From Azospirillum brasilense (GTDB lineage: Bacteria > Pseudomonadota > Alphaproteobacteria > Azospirillales > Azospirillaceae), in the NCBI RefSeq assembly GCF_007827815.1, contig NZ_VITH01000001.1, positions 186,001-250,000 on the forward strand: DNA of 64,000 nucleotides. Direction: 5' to 3'. The position numbers were made by a program, and so were the translations under genes. The notes under the pieces are model-generated. The model was not told the origin of the DNA and did no database searches. It worked only from the letters and a program-made list of their open reading frames with translations. Of the stretch, positions 9,996 through 18,291 are shown in pieces (the stretch's first letter is position 1; every line of letters begins with the position of its first letter).

Positions 9996-10015
9996 ACTAA
10001 ACTATATCGTTCAGT
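9996..10015. promoter_or_regulatory. candidate TetR-type operator upstream of RND operon
   Basis: ACTAAAC-N6-GTTCAGT is an inverted repeat with one mismatch between 7-bp arms, centred about 100 bp upstream of the adaptor start. TTCAGT is repeated just beyond it (10011-10021). On the minus strand the spacer contains a TATA-like -10 (GATATA). TetR/AcrR repressors of RND pumps typically bind such sites. No regulator gene lies next to it in this window, so the binder is unknown. Confidence 0.45.
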
Positions 10016-10046
10016 TCAGTTCCGGAGTCGAGACGGTTGCAAGGGT

Positions 10047-10415
10047 TCAGGCGCGGGAGTGCGGAGGATCGGGTTGCACAACCCGGCCCTTCTCCATCTC
10101 CAACCGCGCGCCATCGGGAAGAATCACCGTCAAATCAGCGGGTTGACCGGGGCCGACCGCGGTGCAGCCACCGCGCGGGAGAACCGGCCCGCCATCGAGG
10201 CACAGGCCGGGCGCGCAACAGGGCGCCTCGCCCGCCGGTAGAACCGCACGAATCCGATCGCCTTCGATGCGAACATCGGCCAGCAGGGCGCCGTCCGCTC
10301 CGGGTGGCGGGGCGCCCTCGCCGAGGTCCGGGGAGGCGATGCGGGCGCGCTTCAGCCAGAACTTCCCGGACGCCAGCAACCGTGCGAGCAGGCAGGAGGA
10401 GGTGGACGCGCTCAT
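10047..10415 (-). pseudogene. amidohydrolase remnant with catalytic barrel deleted
   Basis: About 122 residues if it starts at the ATG at 10415. The first half looks like the N-terminal beta-sandwich of cytosine-deaminase-like amidohydrolases: FWLKRARIASPDL, then DVRIEGDRIRAVLPAG, then LCLDGGPVLP. Normally a metal site of the HTHLDK type follows within a few residues. Instead the frame runs directly into GPGQPADLTVILPDGARLEMEKGRVVQ, which resembles the C-terminal composite-domain strands (xxGxPADLxV). The whole TIM barrel and all metal ligands are therefore missing. I read it as an in-frame internal deletion, although a small sandwich-only protein still in use cannot be excluded. Confidence 0.5.
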
Positions 10416-10581
10416 TCCCCGATCCGATGCTGTGGCGGCGATACGGTCGTTCGGCCGATGGCTCAGCCTGTCACGGAAGCGTAAAGGAAGTTTTGCTCCG
10501 GTTGGACTCTTGAAGACATCCGGGAAATCGGCGATGTGACAATCCTTGGTCCTCCGACCCTCGCGTCCCCAGGGGTGCCCG

Positions 10582-11397
10582 ATGCTGATCGCCCAGATGT
10601 CCGACCTGCATGTCACGGCCCCCGGCACCGCCCCGACGACCGGTTACGACACCAACACCCGGCTCGCTGCCGCGGTGGCCCACCTCAACGCGCTGGTGCC
10701 GCGCCCCGACCTCGTCCTGATCACCGGCGACCTCGTCAACGGGCCGAAACCCGGCGAGTACGAGACGCTGTCCGCTCTGCTGGAACCGCTCGCCATTCCC
10801 TTCCGCGTGCTGCCAGGCAACCACGACGACCGCGCGGAACTGCGCCGGACCTTCGCCGGCCGCGGCTGGATGCCCATGGAGGGTCCCTTCCTCCATTATG
10901 CCATCGAGGAGTTTCCGGTCCGCATCCTGATGCTCGACTCGGTCGTTGCCGGATCGGCGGTGGGCGGCCTGTGCGCCGACCGGCTGTCCTGGCTGGCGGA
11001 GCGTCTGGCCGAGCAGCCGGAGCGGCCGACGGTGCTGGCGCTGCACCACCCACCCTTCGACACCGGGCTGGCCTTCCTGGACACGCTGCGCTGCCTGGAG
11101 GGCGCGGAGGAGTTGGGGCGGCTGGTGCGCAGCCATCCGAACATCCGGGCCGCCCTGTGCGGCCACACCCATCGCCAGACCGCGGTCGCCTGGAACGGAG
11201 CGCACGGTTATGTCGCGCCGTCGGTGGCCTACCAGATCGCCCTGGACCTCGCGCCGGAGCCGCCCTACCGCTGGACGGACGAGCCGTCCGCGCTCGCCCT
11301 CCACCTGTTCCGTCCGGACGGATCGGTGGTCACGCATCTCAGCGTGATCGGCGACTACCCCGGCCGGGAGTTTTCCCGCAAAGCCAGGAACTCCTGA
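10582..11397 (+). CDS. cpdA: calcineurin-like phosphodiesterase, CpdA-like
   Basis: 271 residues from ATG 10582, which has AGGGGTG just upstream; an in-frame TTG at 10546 lies before it. It carries the metallophosphoesterase motifs in order: SDLHV (D8, H10), ITGDLVNGP, LPGNHDDR, LALHHPP and LCGHTHRQTA. These bind a dinuclear metal centre and fit the class III 3',5'-cyclic nucleotide phosphodiesterases typified by E. coli CpdA. cAMP hydrolysis is likely but the family also includes other phosphodiesterases. Its last 43 bp overlap the convergent glycosyltransferase gene. Confidence 0.85.
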   Translation: MLIAQMSDLHVTAPGTAPTTGYDTNTRLAAAVAHLNALVPRPDLVLITGDLVNGPKPGEYETLSALLEPLAIPFRVLPGNHDDRAELRRTFAGRGWMPMEGPFLHYAIEEFPVRILMLDSVVAGSAVGGLCADRLSWLAERLAEQPERPTVLALHHPPFDTGLAFLDTLRCLEGAEELGRLVRSHPNIRAALCGHTHRQTAVAWNGAHGYVAPSVAYQIALDLAPEPPYRWTDEPSALALHLFRPDGSVVTHLSVIGDYPGREFSRKARNS

Positions 11398-12215
11398 AAA
11401 TTGGCGCAGCGTCCGGCGGCCTGCGCGGCCATGTAGGCGGCGTTCAGGGCGCGCTTGGCGCCCAGGGCGGCGGCGAAGCGGTGGCGCAGCGCGGCGTCGG
11501 CGATCCGCAAGCCGTCGGCGGACAGACGGTCGAGCACGTGGCGATAGCAGAGTTCGGCCCGCGTCCCGCTGTCGGCGGAACAGGTGATCGACCCCTCCCG
11601 CTGGCGGTATTCGTAGAGCGGCTCCAGCACGAGCGGCAGTCGGCCCACCCGGTCGAGGACCTGGATGTTGAAGACCACGTCGTCGCAGAAATCCACCCCC
11701 TCCTCCCAGCCGGGGACAAGGTCGCGGCGGACCACGAAGAACATCGGGACGGAGGTTTCCAGGAAGGCCGCCGCGTCCAGCGTGGCGGTTCCTGTCCCGG
11801 ATGGGAACAGGGTGGAGAGCGGCGCACCGTCGCCGTCGCGCACCACCGCCACGTTGTCCGCCGCCGCCCCCTGCGCCGCCGCCAGCGGGGCCAGCCGCGC
11901 CAGCCGGTCCGGTTCGAACCGGTCGTCGGCGTCCAGCGGGGCGATCAGGGCCAAGCGCGCGCGGCGCAGCCCGGCGTTGCGCGCCGCCGGGGCGCCGGAC
12001 CCGACGCGGCCGGTTCCGGTGAAGGTCAGGCGCGAGTCGGTGATGCCGGCGGCTTCCAGGACCGCGCGGTAGTCGGCGCCGTCGTCGCTGACCACCACCG
12101 CTTGCCAGTGGGAAAAGCTCTGCGCCAGAAGGCTGGACACGGCGCGGGCGATGGTGAATTGCGCCCGGTAGGCCGGAATGATGACCGAGACGCCGCCACC
12201 GCTGTCCCTTTCCAT
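11355..12215 (-). CDS. family 2 glycosyltransferase
   Basis: 286 residues from ATG 12215, preceded by a GGGGGCGG stretch. An N-terminal GT-A fold opens with VSVIIPAYRAQFTIARAVSSLLAQSF. It is followed by a DDG-like nucleotide contact (VVSDDGADY) and the DXD-type metal motif in IAPLDADDRFEPDRL. Members transfer a sugar from a nucleotide donor to glycans or proteins at the cytoplasmic side. There is no transmembrane segment and no linked polysaccharide cluster, so the acceptor is unknown. It ends inside the convergent cpdA-like gene. Confidence 0.88.
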   Translation of the reverse strand: MERDSGGGVSVIIPAYRAQFTIARAVSSLLAQSFSHWQAVVVSDDGADYRAVLEAAGITDSRLTFTGTGRVGSGAPAARNAGLRRARLALIAPLDADDRFEPDRLARLAPLAAAQGAAADNVAVVRDGDGAPLSTLFPSGTGTATLDAAAFLETSVPMFFVVRRDLVPGWEEGVDFCDDVVFNIQVLDRVGRLPLVLEPLYEYRQREGSITCSADSGTRAELCYRHVLDRLSADGLRIADAALRHRFAAALGAKRALNAAYMAAQAAGRCANFQEFLALRENSRPG

Positions 12216-12475
12216 GCACCGCCCCCGATTGTGCAAGTGGCAGTGTGCCTCTCCTTCCCGATGGTCGGCAAGCGGCGATCCGCACCGATGCGGCCAGCCT
12301 GAGCGCGACTATGACGATCCGGGGGTGGGATTTGGCGTCGCGGCCCGTTGAACAAGGAACCGATACGGGCTATGTGGAGAAACGAGTGGCGTGGTTCGGT
12401 CCCCATCCGACATCCCAGGCCCCCGCAAGCCAAAGCCCCCCGGTAGACACGCCGACCTCAGGGAGTTCAAAAACG

Positions 12476-13102
12476 ATGGCGCAAGACGGATACACCCGCT
12501 TCGACGACGAACCCGAGCAGGAGCCGGACGAGAAGTCGAAGGAAAGCGCCCCGCCGCCGTTCGCTGCCGTGCAGTCGAACCTGTTCAAGGCGCGCACGGT
12601 GCTGATCTTCGGGCAGATCGACATGAAGCTGGCGCAGGCCGTCTCGGCCCAGCTGCTGGCTCTGTCCCACGAGAGCAACGACGACATCACGGTCGTGGTG
12701 AACTCCCCCGGCGGCCACGTCGAGGCGGGCGACACCATTCACGACATGATCCGCTTCGTGAAGCCGCGCGTGAAGATGCTGGGCACCGGCTGGGTTGCCA
12801 GCGCCGGCTGCCACATCTTCCTGGCCGCGAAGAAGGAAGACCGCTACTGCCTCCCGAACACCCGCTTCCTAATCCACCAGCCGCTGGGCGGCACCGGTGG
12901 CCGGGCGACGGACATCGCCATCGAGGCGAAGGAAATCATCCGCATGCGTGAGCGGCTGAACCGCATCATCGCGCGCGAGACCGGCCAGCCGGTGGAGAAG
13001 GTGTCGAAGGACACCGATCGGAACTACTGGATGCTGGCCGACGAAGCCCGCGAGTACGGCATCGTCAGCCACGTCATCGACACCTTCGACGAGCTGAAGT
13101 AA
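12476..13102 (+). CDS. ClpP-like protease subunit with Asn at the catalytic Asp position
   Basis: 208 residues. ATG 12476 is chosen because AGGGAG lies about 11 bp upstream and ClpP homology starts near residue 36. The ClpP fold is clear: FKARTVLIFGQID, NSPGGHVEAGDTIHD, Ser109 in GWVASAGCHIF and His134 in RFLIHQPLGG. Ungapped alignment with E. coli ClpP puts Asn183 (in KDTDRNYWM) where the catalytic Asp is normally found. A highly charged N-terminal extension (residues 1-30) replaces the usual propeptide. No clpX or clpA is adjacent, so it probably supplements a main ClpP encoded elsewhere, perhaps as part of a mixed tetradecamer. Confidence 0.9.
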   Translation: MAQDGYTRFDDEPEQEPDEKSKESAPPPFAAVQSNLFKARTVLIFGQIDMKLAQAVSAQLLALSHESNDDITVVVNSPGGHVEAGDTIHDMIRFVKPRVKMLGTGWVASAGCHIFLAAKKEDRYCLPNTRFLIHQPLGGTGGRATDIAIEAKEIIRMRERLNRIIARETGQPVEKVSKDTDRNYWMLADEAREYGIVSHVIDTFDELK

Positions 13103-13122
13103 GCGGTCCTCCGGAACGCACG

Positions 13123-13153
13123 AAGCCCCTCTCCAGCGAGAGGGGCTTTTTTT
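13123..13153 (+). terminator. intrinsic terminator of the clpP-like gene
   Basis: AGCCCCTCT (13124-13132), a 6-nt loop and AGAGGGGCT (13139-13147) form a perfect 9-bp stem followed by seven Ts (13147-13153), 20 bp after the stop codon. Confidence 0.93.
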
Positions 13154-13199
13154 ATGGCCGCGGCGTGGCTGGAACGATCGAGCCCGTCGGCTCAGCCGC

Positions 13200-13412
13200 T
13201 CACACGACGATGTTGAGATTCTGCCCGCGCGTGGCCGTGACGTTCCCGCCGGCCGACGCGCCGTCCGAGCCGCCCTGGAGCAGCGTGGCGATCGCTTGGT
13301 CCTGCTGCTGCGCGGTCTGGTTCAGCGTCTTAACGCCGAAGTCGATCTGGCCCTGCGCCTGCCGCAAGCCGACCGCGGCACCCAGGGTGGAGGAGGAGAT
13401 GTCGAGACCCAT
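13200..13412 (-). CDS. YjfB-like small protein (putative motility-associated)
   Basis: 70 residues. The N-terminal part (SSSTLGAAVGLRQAQGQIDF, then GVKTLNQTAQQQDQAIATLLQ) has the Ala/Gln-rich amphipathic helix pattern of the YjfB family. The C-terminal GQNLNIVV matches that family's short hydrophobic ending. YjfB proteins are small, poorly understood and sometimes linked to motility genes. It lies about 75 bp downstream of another small minus-strand gene that ends in the similar motif SVNVVI, and the two are probably expressed together. Confidence 0.6.
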   Translation of the reverse strand: MGLDISSSTLGAAVGLRQAQGQIDFGVKTLNQTAQQQDQAIATLLQGGSDGASAGGNVTATRGQNLNIVV

Positions 13413-13487
13413 CGGAGGATGCCTTCACAGAAAACAGGCGGCCCAAGGAAACAGGCGAACGGCGCCCTGTTGTCCGCATCGCGCCGG

Positions 13488-14048
13488 TCAGATGACCACG
13501 TTTACGGAACCGGCCCCCGCCGAGGGAGCGGCCGCCGCGTGGGCCACCATCGGGGTCGAGGCTACCACCGGCGAGGCGTGCGCGGAAGTCCCCTGTGACG
13601 GGCTGGTGCGGCCTCCGCCGGCCCCGGAGTGGCCCGCAGCCCAACGGTGCACGGGCGAGCCGTTGGCGGAGGCTCCGCCCTGGCCCGCGCCGTTCGGCTG
13701 GTCCTGGCCGTCCGAACCGCCAACCAGAAGCTCAAGCGACGCCTTGCCGCTCTTCCGGTCCTTCTGCGCCTCGCGGTACTGGCGCAGCGCCGCCTCGGTC
13801 GGGATCTGGTCGAGGGTCGCGCCGTCCTCCGGGCTGCGGAACAGCAGCACCAGCCGCGACGCGTCGGCATCGTAGCGGTAGGCGGTCTTCGTGTAGCGTC
13901 CGGACAGCAAGGTTTCGGACTGCCCGGTGGCCGGGTCCCCCCTAGAGGGAGTCCCGGTGTCGGCCGCGTTATCAACAGCGTCGCTGTTGCGGGCCGTCAT
14001 GAAGGCCAACGGCCTTGCAGCCGTTGCGGTGGCGAGGGCCACGTTCAT
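13488..14048 (-). CDS. hypothetical protein with FlaG-like segment
   Basis: 186 residues from ATG 14048 (a TTG at 14072 is also in frame). The middle part, about residues 50-100 (SGRYTKTAYRYDADASRLVL, then LFRSPEDGATLDQIPTEAAL), resembles the FlaG core, where a beta strand pair ends in a conserved QIP before an amphipathic helix. The C-terminal half is low-complexity Gly/Ser/Pro/Ala/His sequence ending SVNVVI. FlaG proteins affect flagellar filament length. The similarity is by eye and weak; with the YjfB-like neighbour it hints at a motility-linked pair. Confidence 0.5.
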   Translation of the reverse strand: MNVALATATAARPLAFMTARNSDAVDNAADTGTPSRGDPATGQSETLLSGRYTKTAYRYDADASRLVLLFRSPEDGATLDQIPTEAALRQYREAQKDRKSGKASLELLVGGSDGQDQPNGAGQGGASANGSPVHRWAAGHSGAGGGRTSPSQGTSAHASPVVASTPMVAHAAAAPSAGAGSVNVVI

Positions 14049-14271
14049 GACATTACACCGATGGTTGGACAATCCAGATCATATATTGCAGCCGCACTCG
14101 TGCATTGTAAAGGGTTCGTTCACCTTTTTTCCGGCTAGTCCGAAGGGCGGGCGCCCACAGGCTGTTTGCAGCACCAAGGTTTCGCATTCCAGGACCATCG
14201 GGACCGCTCCCCACCCTTTCTCACAGCCGTGACACTTGCGGAGGGGCGCCGGGGTGCTTAAGCCTGTAGGC
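14049..14271. other. divergent intergenic region
   Basis: 223 bp between the FlaG-like gene (minus) and the TPR gene (plus). It is clearly more AT-rich than its surroundings (CATATATTGCAG, CACCTTTTTTCC), which fits divergent promoters, but I cannot fix -35/-10 boxes with confidence. Confidence 0.4.
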
Positions 14272-15756
14272 ATGGTTACGATCGCGGAAGCGCTGGCGCT
14301 CGCCCTGGAGCATCACCTGGCCGGCAGGCTGGCCGAGGCCCAGCAGCTCTACCACCGCATCCTGGATGTGGACCCGGACCAGCCGGACGCCCTGCATTTC
14401 CTGGGGGTTCTGGCCGGACAGGTGGGGGAGCAGGCGCTCGGCCTGCAACTCATCGCCCGCGCCATCGCCCAGCGGCCCGAGGCGTCGGACATGCACGCCA
14501 ACAGCGGCAACATCCGCCGCTCCTCGGGACAACCGGAGGCGGCGGTGGAGGATTACCGGCACGCCGTCGCCCTCCAGCCGGATTTCGCCGAGGCCTGGAC
14601 CGACATGGCAAACGCCCTGCGCAGCCTGGGCCGCTCCGCCGGAGCCATCATGGCGCTGGAACGCGCCGTCGCGTCCGCTCCCGGCCTTGCCATCGCGGTG
14701 GAACGCCTGGGCGCGCTGCGTCACGAGGAGGGGCGTCTGCTGGTCGAGCAGGGGCGCGGCACCGAATCCCTGCCGCCGCTGGCCCGCGCCGCGGAACTGT
14801 TGCCGCTGGATGCCGACATCGCCTTTCTCTACGGCAACGCGCTGTTCGCCATGGGTTTGCGGGAGGATTCCACCCTCGCCTACCGCAACGCCCTGGCCAT
14901 CACCCCGGATTTTCCGTCCGCCGCCGTCAATCTGGGGATCGCCCTGGGGGTCGTGGGCCGGCTGGAGGACTCCGCCCGCGCGCTGGAGCGGACCGCCCGT
15001 CTGGATCCTCGTCATCTCGACGCCATAGATCGGCTGGTCGTCGCCCTCGCCTTCCTCGGCCGGGACGACGAGGCCGCGGAATGGGGGGAGCGCGCGCTGG
15101 ACCTGAAGGATCGGACGGCCATCGACACGGCCCCCACCCTGCCCCCGCTGCCCGCCCAGCCGCGCGGCGTGGAGCGACGGCACCGCAACGTCATCGCCTT
15201 CAGCCTGTGGAGCAGCCAGCCGGCCGGTGCCCACGATCCGGTCGAGATTCTGCGGCGGACCGTCGCGCTGTATCCGGGTTGGACCTGCCAAGTCTATCAC
15301 GACGACGGTCTGGCCGACGACCGGTTGGCCGAGCTGGCCGCGACGGGGGCCGACCTCGTGGCGGTGACGCCCACCGCGCCGACCGGCGGCCCTTATTGGC
15401 GGCTGGCCGCCGCCGACGACCCGACGGTGGCGCGTTTCCTCTGCCGGGACTGGGACGCCCTGCCGTCCGCCGACGGAAAGGCGGCCGTCGATGCCTGGAT
15501 CGCCTCCGGCCAGCCCTTCCACGTCCTGCGCGACGGGGTGCTGCACACCGAGGTGATGGCGGGCGGTCATTGGGGCGGCGTCGCCGGGCTGCTGCCCGAC
15601 CTGCTGCCGCTGGCCGAGCGGCACGCCGCCGCCGAGCCGGACCGGACGCAGGATCACCGGTTCCTGCGCCGCATCGTCTGGCCGATGATCCGCGACCGCG
15701 CCCTGGTCCACGACCGGACCCACCCCCGGCACGGCCGGCCCTTTCCCACGCCGTGA
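14272..15756 (+). CDS. TPR protein with glycosyltransferase-like C-terminal domain
   Basis: 494 residues from ATG 14272 (an upstream in-frame TTG at 14236 is less likely). Residues about 1-285 hold tetratricopeptide repeats, for example AEAQQLYHRILDVDPDQPDA and AVEDYRHAVALQPDFAEAW. From about residue 305 the chain changes to RNVIAFSLWSSQ, then ILRRTVALYPGWTCQVYHDD, VARFLCRDWDALPSADGKAA and PFHVLRDGVLHTEVMAGGHW. This layout matches a domain found behind TPRs in putative protein O-glycosyltransferases, where RDxDS is usual; here it reads RDWDA. The acceptor is unknown. A related TPR/glycosyltransferase-like gene lies at 54635-56413. Confidence 0.7.
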   Translation: MVTIAEALALALEHHLAGRLAEAQQLYHRILDVDPDQPDALHFLGVLAGQVGEQALGLQLIARAIAQRPEASDMHANSGNIRRSSGQPEAAVEDYRHAVALQPDFAEAWTDMANALRSLGRSAGAIMALERAVASAPGLAIAVERLGALRHEEGRLLVEQGRGTESLPPLARAAELLPLDADIAFLYGNALFAMGLREDSTLAYRNALAITPDFPSAAVNLGIALGVVGRLEDSARALERTARLDPRHLDAIDRLVVALAFLGRDDEAAEWGERALDLKDRTAIDTAPTLPPLPAQPRGVERRHRNVIAFSLWSSQPAGAHDPVEILRRTVALYPGWTCQVYHDDGLADDRLAELAATGADLVAVTPTAPTGGPYWRLAAADDPTVARFLCRDWDALPSADGKAAVDAWIASGQPFHVLRDGVLHTEVMAGGHWGGVAGLLPDLLPLAERHAAAEPDRTQDHRFLRRIVWPMIRDRALVHDRTHPRHGRPFPTP

Positions 15757-15760
15757 GCGG

Positions 15761-16801
15761 CTACAGCACCTGCTTCGGCAGGGACAGCAGCTCCTTGCGG
15801 ATCTGGCCCATGCTCGGCCGGTTGTCGGGACCGAAGGCGATGGGGCGGCACAGATGCATGGCGGTCAGACCGACCCGCGCGGTCAGCAGGCCGTTGATCA
15901 CTCCCTGCCCCATGCGGGTGGAAATGGCCGCGGCGATGGAGCCGCCCAGCGCCTCGACGGCGACGTGGTGGGCGCTTTCCGCCACCCCGGCGACGGCGAG
16001 GTTGGCGAGCATCCGCCGCAACAGCCGCAGCGACCCGACGTAACCGGGCCGCGCGCCGTAGAGCGCCGCGATCTCGCGCACCAGTTTCAGGTTGCGCCAC
16101 AGCACCACCGCGAGGTCGACGACCGCCGCCGGGCTGAGCGCCGTCGCCACCGCCGTGTCGCGCGAGGCGCGCAGGACGGTCTGGTAGGCGCGACGGTCCA
16201 GCGGCCCCATCACCTCGCGGTCGAGCAGGCGCAGGATTTCCGCGTCGTCGTGGGCGTCGGTCACATGGTCGCGCACCCGCTCCAGCGCGGGCGTCAGATC
16301 GGGACGGCCTTCGTAGAGGCGGGTCAGCGACCCGGCGAAGCGCTCGGCGTGGCCGGGCTCCCCGGCCTTGGTCACGATCTCCGTGGACAGACGCCCCGCC
16401 TCGCCGCGCAACTCCTCGATCTTGCGCAGGCGGCGCAGCGCGCGCAGTTCGCGCAGCAGCATCGCCAGCGCCGCCCCGCCCGCCACCGCCACGGCGGCGG
16501 CCACCAGCACGCCCAGCGCGGCGCTGGTGGCGAAGGCGCGGTTGAACAGGTCCCAGGTGTCGAAGCCCAGCGCGATCAGCACCAGCGCCGCGACCGACCC
16601 GGCCAGCCAGCGGCCGAACCGGCTGCGCGGCCGGTCCTCCGCCAGCAGCGCGGGCAGACGCTCCGCCGCTGAACCGGACAGGGGGCCGGCCAGGGGGCCG
16701 GCGATGATCGCCTCCTCCTCCGCCGCAGGCACGGCGGCGGCGCGGGTGGGGTCCAGCTCCATCGGCGGGACCCAGTGGCGGTCGCGCGTGCGCTCGCTCA
16801 T
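15761..16801 (-). CDS. ycjF: YcjF/DUF697 family membrane protein (TIGR01620 type)
   Basis: 346 residues. The start at 16801 overlaps the stop of ycjX as ATGA. The N-terminus (1-60) is soluble and Pro/Ala/Glu-rich. Two hydrophobic segments follow at about 66-80 (LAGSVAALVLIALGF) and 94-117 (ALGVLVAAAVAVAGGAALAMLL). The C-terminal region from about 220 is the DUF697 part, itself Ala/Leu-rich. In E. coli ycjX-ycjF belong to the phage-shock regulon; here the pair stands alone without pspA, B or C. The likely role is in the membrane-stress response, partnered with the YcjX GTPase. Confidence 0.82.
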   Translation of the reverse strand: MSERTRDRHWVPPMELDPTRAAAVPAAEEEAIIAGPLAGPLSGSAAERLPALLAEDRPRSRFGRWLAGSVAALVLIALGFDTWDLFNRAFATSAALGVLVAAAVAVAGGAALAMLLRELRALRRLRKIEELRGEAGRLSTEIVTKAGEPGHAERFAGSLTRLYEGRPDLTPALERVRDHVTDAHDDAEILRLLDREVMGPLDRRAYQTVLRASRDTAVATALSPAAVVDLAVVLWRNLKLVREIAALYGARPGYVGSLRLLRRMLANLAVAGVAESAHHVAVEALGGSIAAAISTRMGQGVINGLLTARVGLTAMHLCRPIAFGPDNRPSMGQIRKELLSLPKQVL

Positions 16802-18213
16802 TCCAGATAATCCCCCAGCAGGAACTGCATGGCCTGATCCAGGCGGATGTGCGGCAGACCGCGCGCCTCGCGGGCGAGGTCGGCCGGCGGCTGGAAAGCC
16901 ATGAAGTTGTACGGCCGCTCCTGCCCCGGCGGAAAGTCGGCGTCCTCGGGAATCTCGCCGGGGAACAGCACGGTCGGACGGTCGCGACCGAGCGGGACGC
17001 CGCGCACGCAGCGCAGTTGCCGTCCTTCGTGCTCGGTCACCACCGTCTCGGTCGACTTCAGGGCGGCGATGGCCATGGTCTCCACCCGCGCCCCTTCGAA
17101 GCGGATGCCGGCGCGGGCGTCGGACACCAGCCGGTCCAGCAGGTGGCGCAGGCTGTTGTGCTGGTGCGAGGCGACATGGTCGGCCTTGGTCGCGGCGAAC
17201 AGCACACGGTCGATCTTGCGGCCCAGCAGCCAGTCCAACCAACTGCTGGACCCGTGGCGGAAGGGCTCCAGGCTCAGTTCCAGGGCGCGCTTCATGTCCG
17301 CCATGCCGGCCGGGCCGGAGTTCAGAGCCCCCAGCACGTCGATGAGGACGATCTGGCGGTCGAGCCGGGCGAAATGCTCGGCGAAGAAGCGACGGACGAC
17401 CTTGGACTTGTAGGCCTCGTAACGGTCCTCCATCAACGCCCACAGGCTGCCGCGGGTGCGCGGACGGTCGCCCGGCAGCGGGCAGAAGGTCAGCAGCGGC
17501 GCGTTCGCCATGTCCCCCGGCTCGACGAAGCGCCCCGGCTGGATCAGGCTCAGCAGATTGTCGGAGCGGCGGCAGGCGTGCAGATAGTCGGTGAACAGCG
17601 CCGCACCACGCCGCGCCTGCTCCTCCTCCGCCGGGGCCGCCGTGTCGATGGTGGCGAGCCAGCCGCGCCAGGACACCGACAGCTCGTCGCGCGGTGCCCG
17701 GCCGGCCAGCTCCAGGGTCAGCGCGCTCCATTCCGCGAAGGACTGGTGCAGCAGCGGCAGGTCGAGCAGCCATTCGCCGGGATAGTCGACGATGTCGAGA
17801 TTCAGCGTGGCGACCGGCTGCACCGTGCGCTTCAGCACCGCGTTCGGGCGGTAACGCATCGACAGGCGGAGCTGGCTGATGCCCTGGGTTTCCTTGGGCC
17901 AGCGGGGAATGGGCCCGGTCAGCTCGGCCAGCCGCTGCTCGACCTCGAAACGGGGCACCTGGGCGTCGGGCTGGGGGCGCAGGCGCGACGCCTGGAAGCG
18001 CCCGGACGATACCACGTCGAGGAAGGGAAGCCGCCCGGCCTTCAGCAGGTTGTCGACCAGCGAGGTGACGAACACGGTCTTGCCGGCCCGCCGCAGACCG
18101 GTGACGCCGAGACGGACGTCCTGCTCCAGGATGCCGCCGGAAACGAGATCGCCGGCCCGCCCCAACAGGCGCGAGCCGGCGTCGTACAGGTCGTTGAAAA
18201 TGGGCACGCGCAC
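16798..18213 (-). CDS. ycjX: YcjX-like P-loop GTPase
   Basis: 471 residues, normal for the family (DUF463). The Walker A motif is GVTGLRRAGKTVF (about residues 36-48). Further G-motif candidates are DIVDYPGEWLLDL (switch/G3) and AATKADHV (G4, TKAD). YcjX proteins are stress-associated GTP/GDP-binding proteins. The gene is translationally coupled to ycjF by a 4-bp overlap. Few functional data exist for the family outside enterobacteria. Confidence 0.88.
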   Translation of the reverse strand: MRVPIFNDLYDAGSRLLGRAGDLVSGGILEQDVRLGVTGLRRAGKTVFVTSLVDNLLKAGRLPFLDVVSSGRFQASRLRPQPDAQVPRFEVEQRLAELTGPIPRWPKETQGISQLRLSMRYRPNAVLKRTVQPVATLNLDIVDYPGEWLLDLPLLHQSFAEWSALTLELAGRAPRDELSVSWRGWLATIDTAAPAEEEQARRGAALFTDYLHACRRSDNLLSLIQPGRFVEPGDMANAPLLTFCPLPGDRPRTRGSLWALMEDRYEAYKSKVVRRFFAEHFARLDRQIVLIDVLGALNSGPAGMADMKRALELSLEPFRHGSSSWLDWLLGRKIDRVLFAATKADHVASHQHNSLRHLLDRLVSDARAGIRFEGARVETMAIAALKSTETVVTEHEGRQLRCVRGVPLGRDRPTVLFPGEIPEDADFPPGQERPYNFMAFQPPADLAREARGLPHIRLDQAMQFLLGDYLE

Positions 18214-18291
18214 GGTCAGCCGGTCAGTGGATGGAAGGGCGCCCTTCTATATGGGGGACCGTCCGTCCACGCCTATACCCTGACCGGCGCT

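Noticed and set aside
9904..10046. A tetR regulator gene next to the RND operon
   Set aside because: The region upstream holds only the amidohydrolase remnant on the same strand; no helix-turn-helix protein is encoded.
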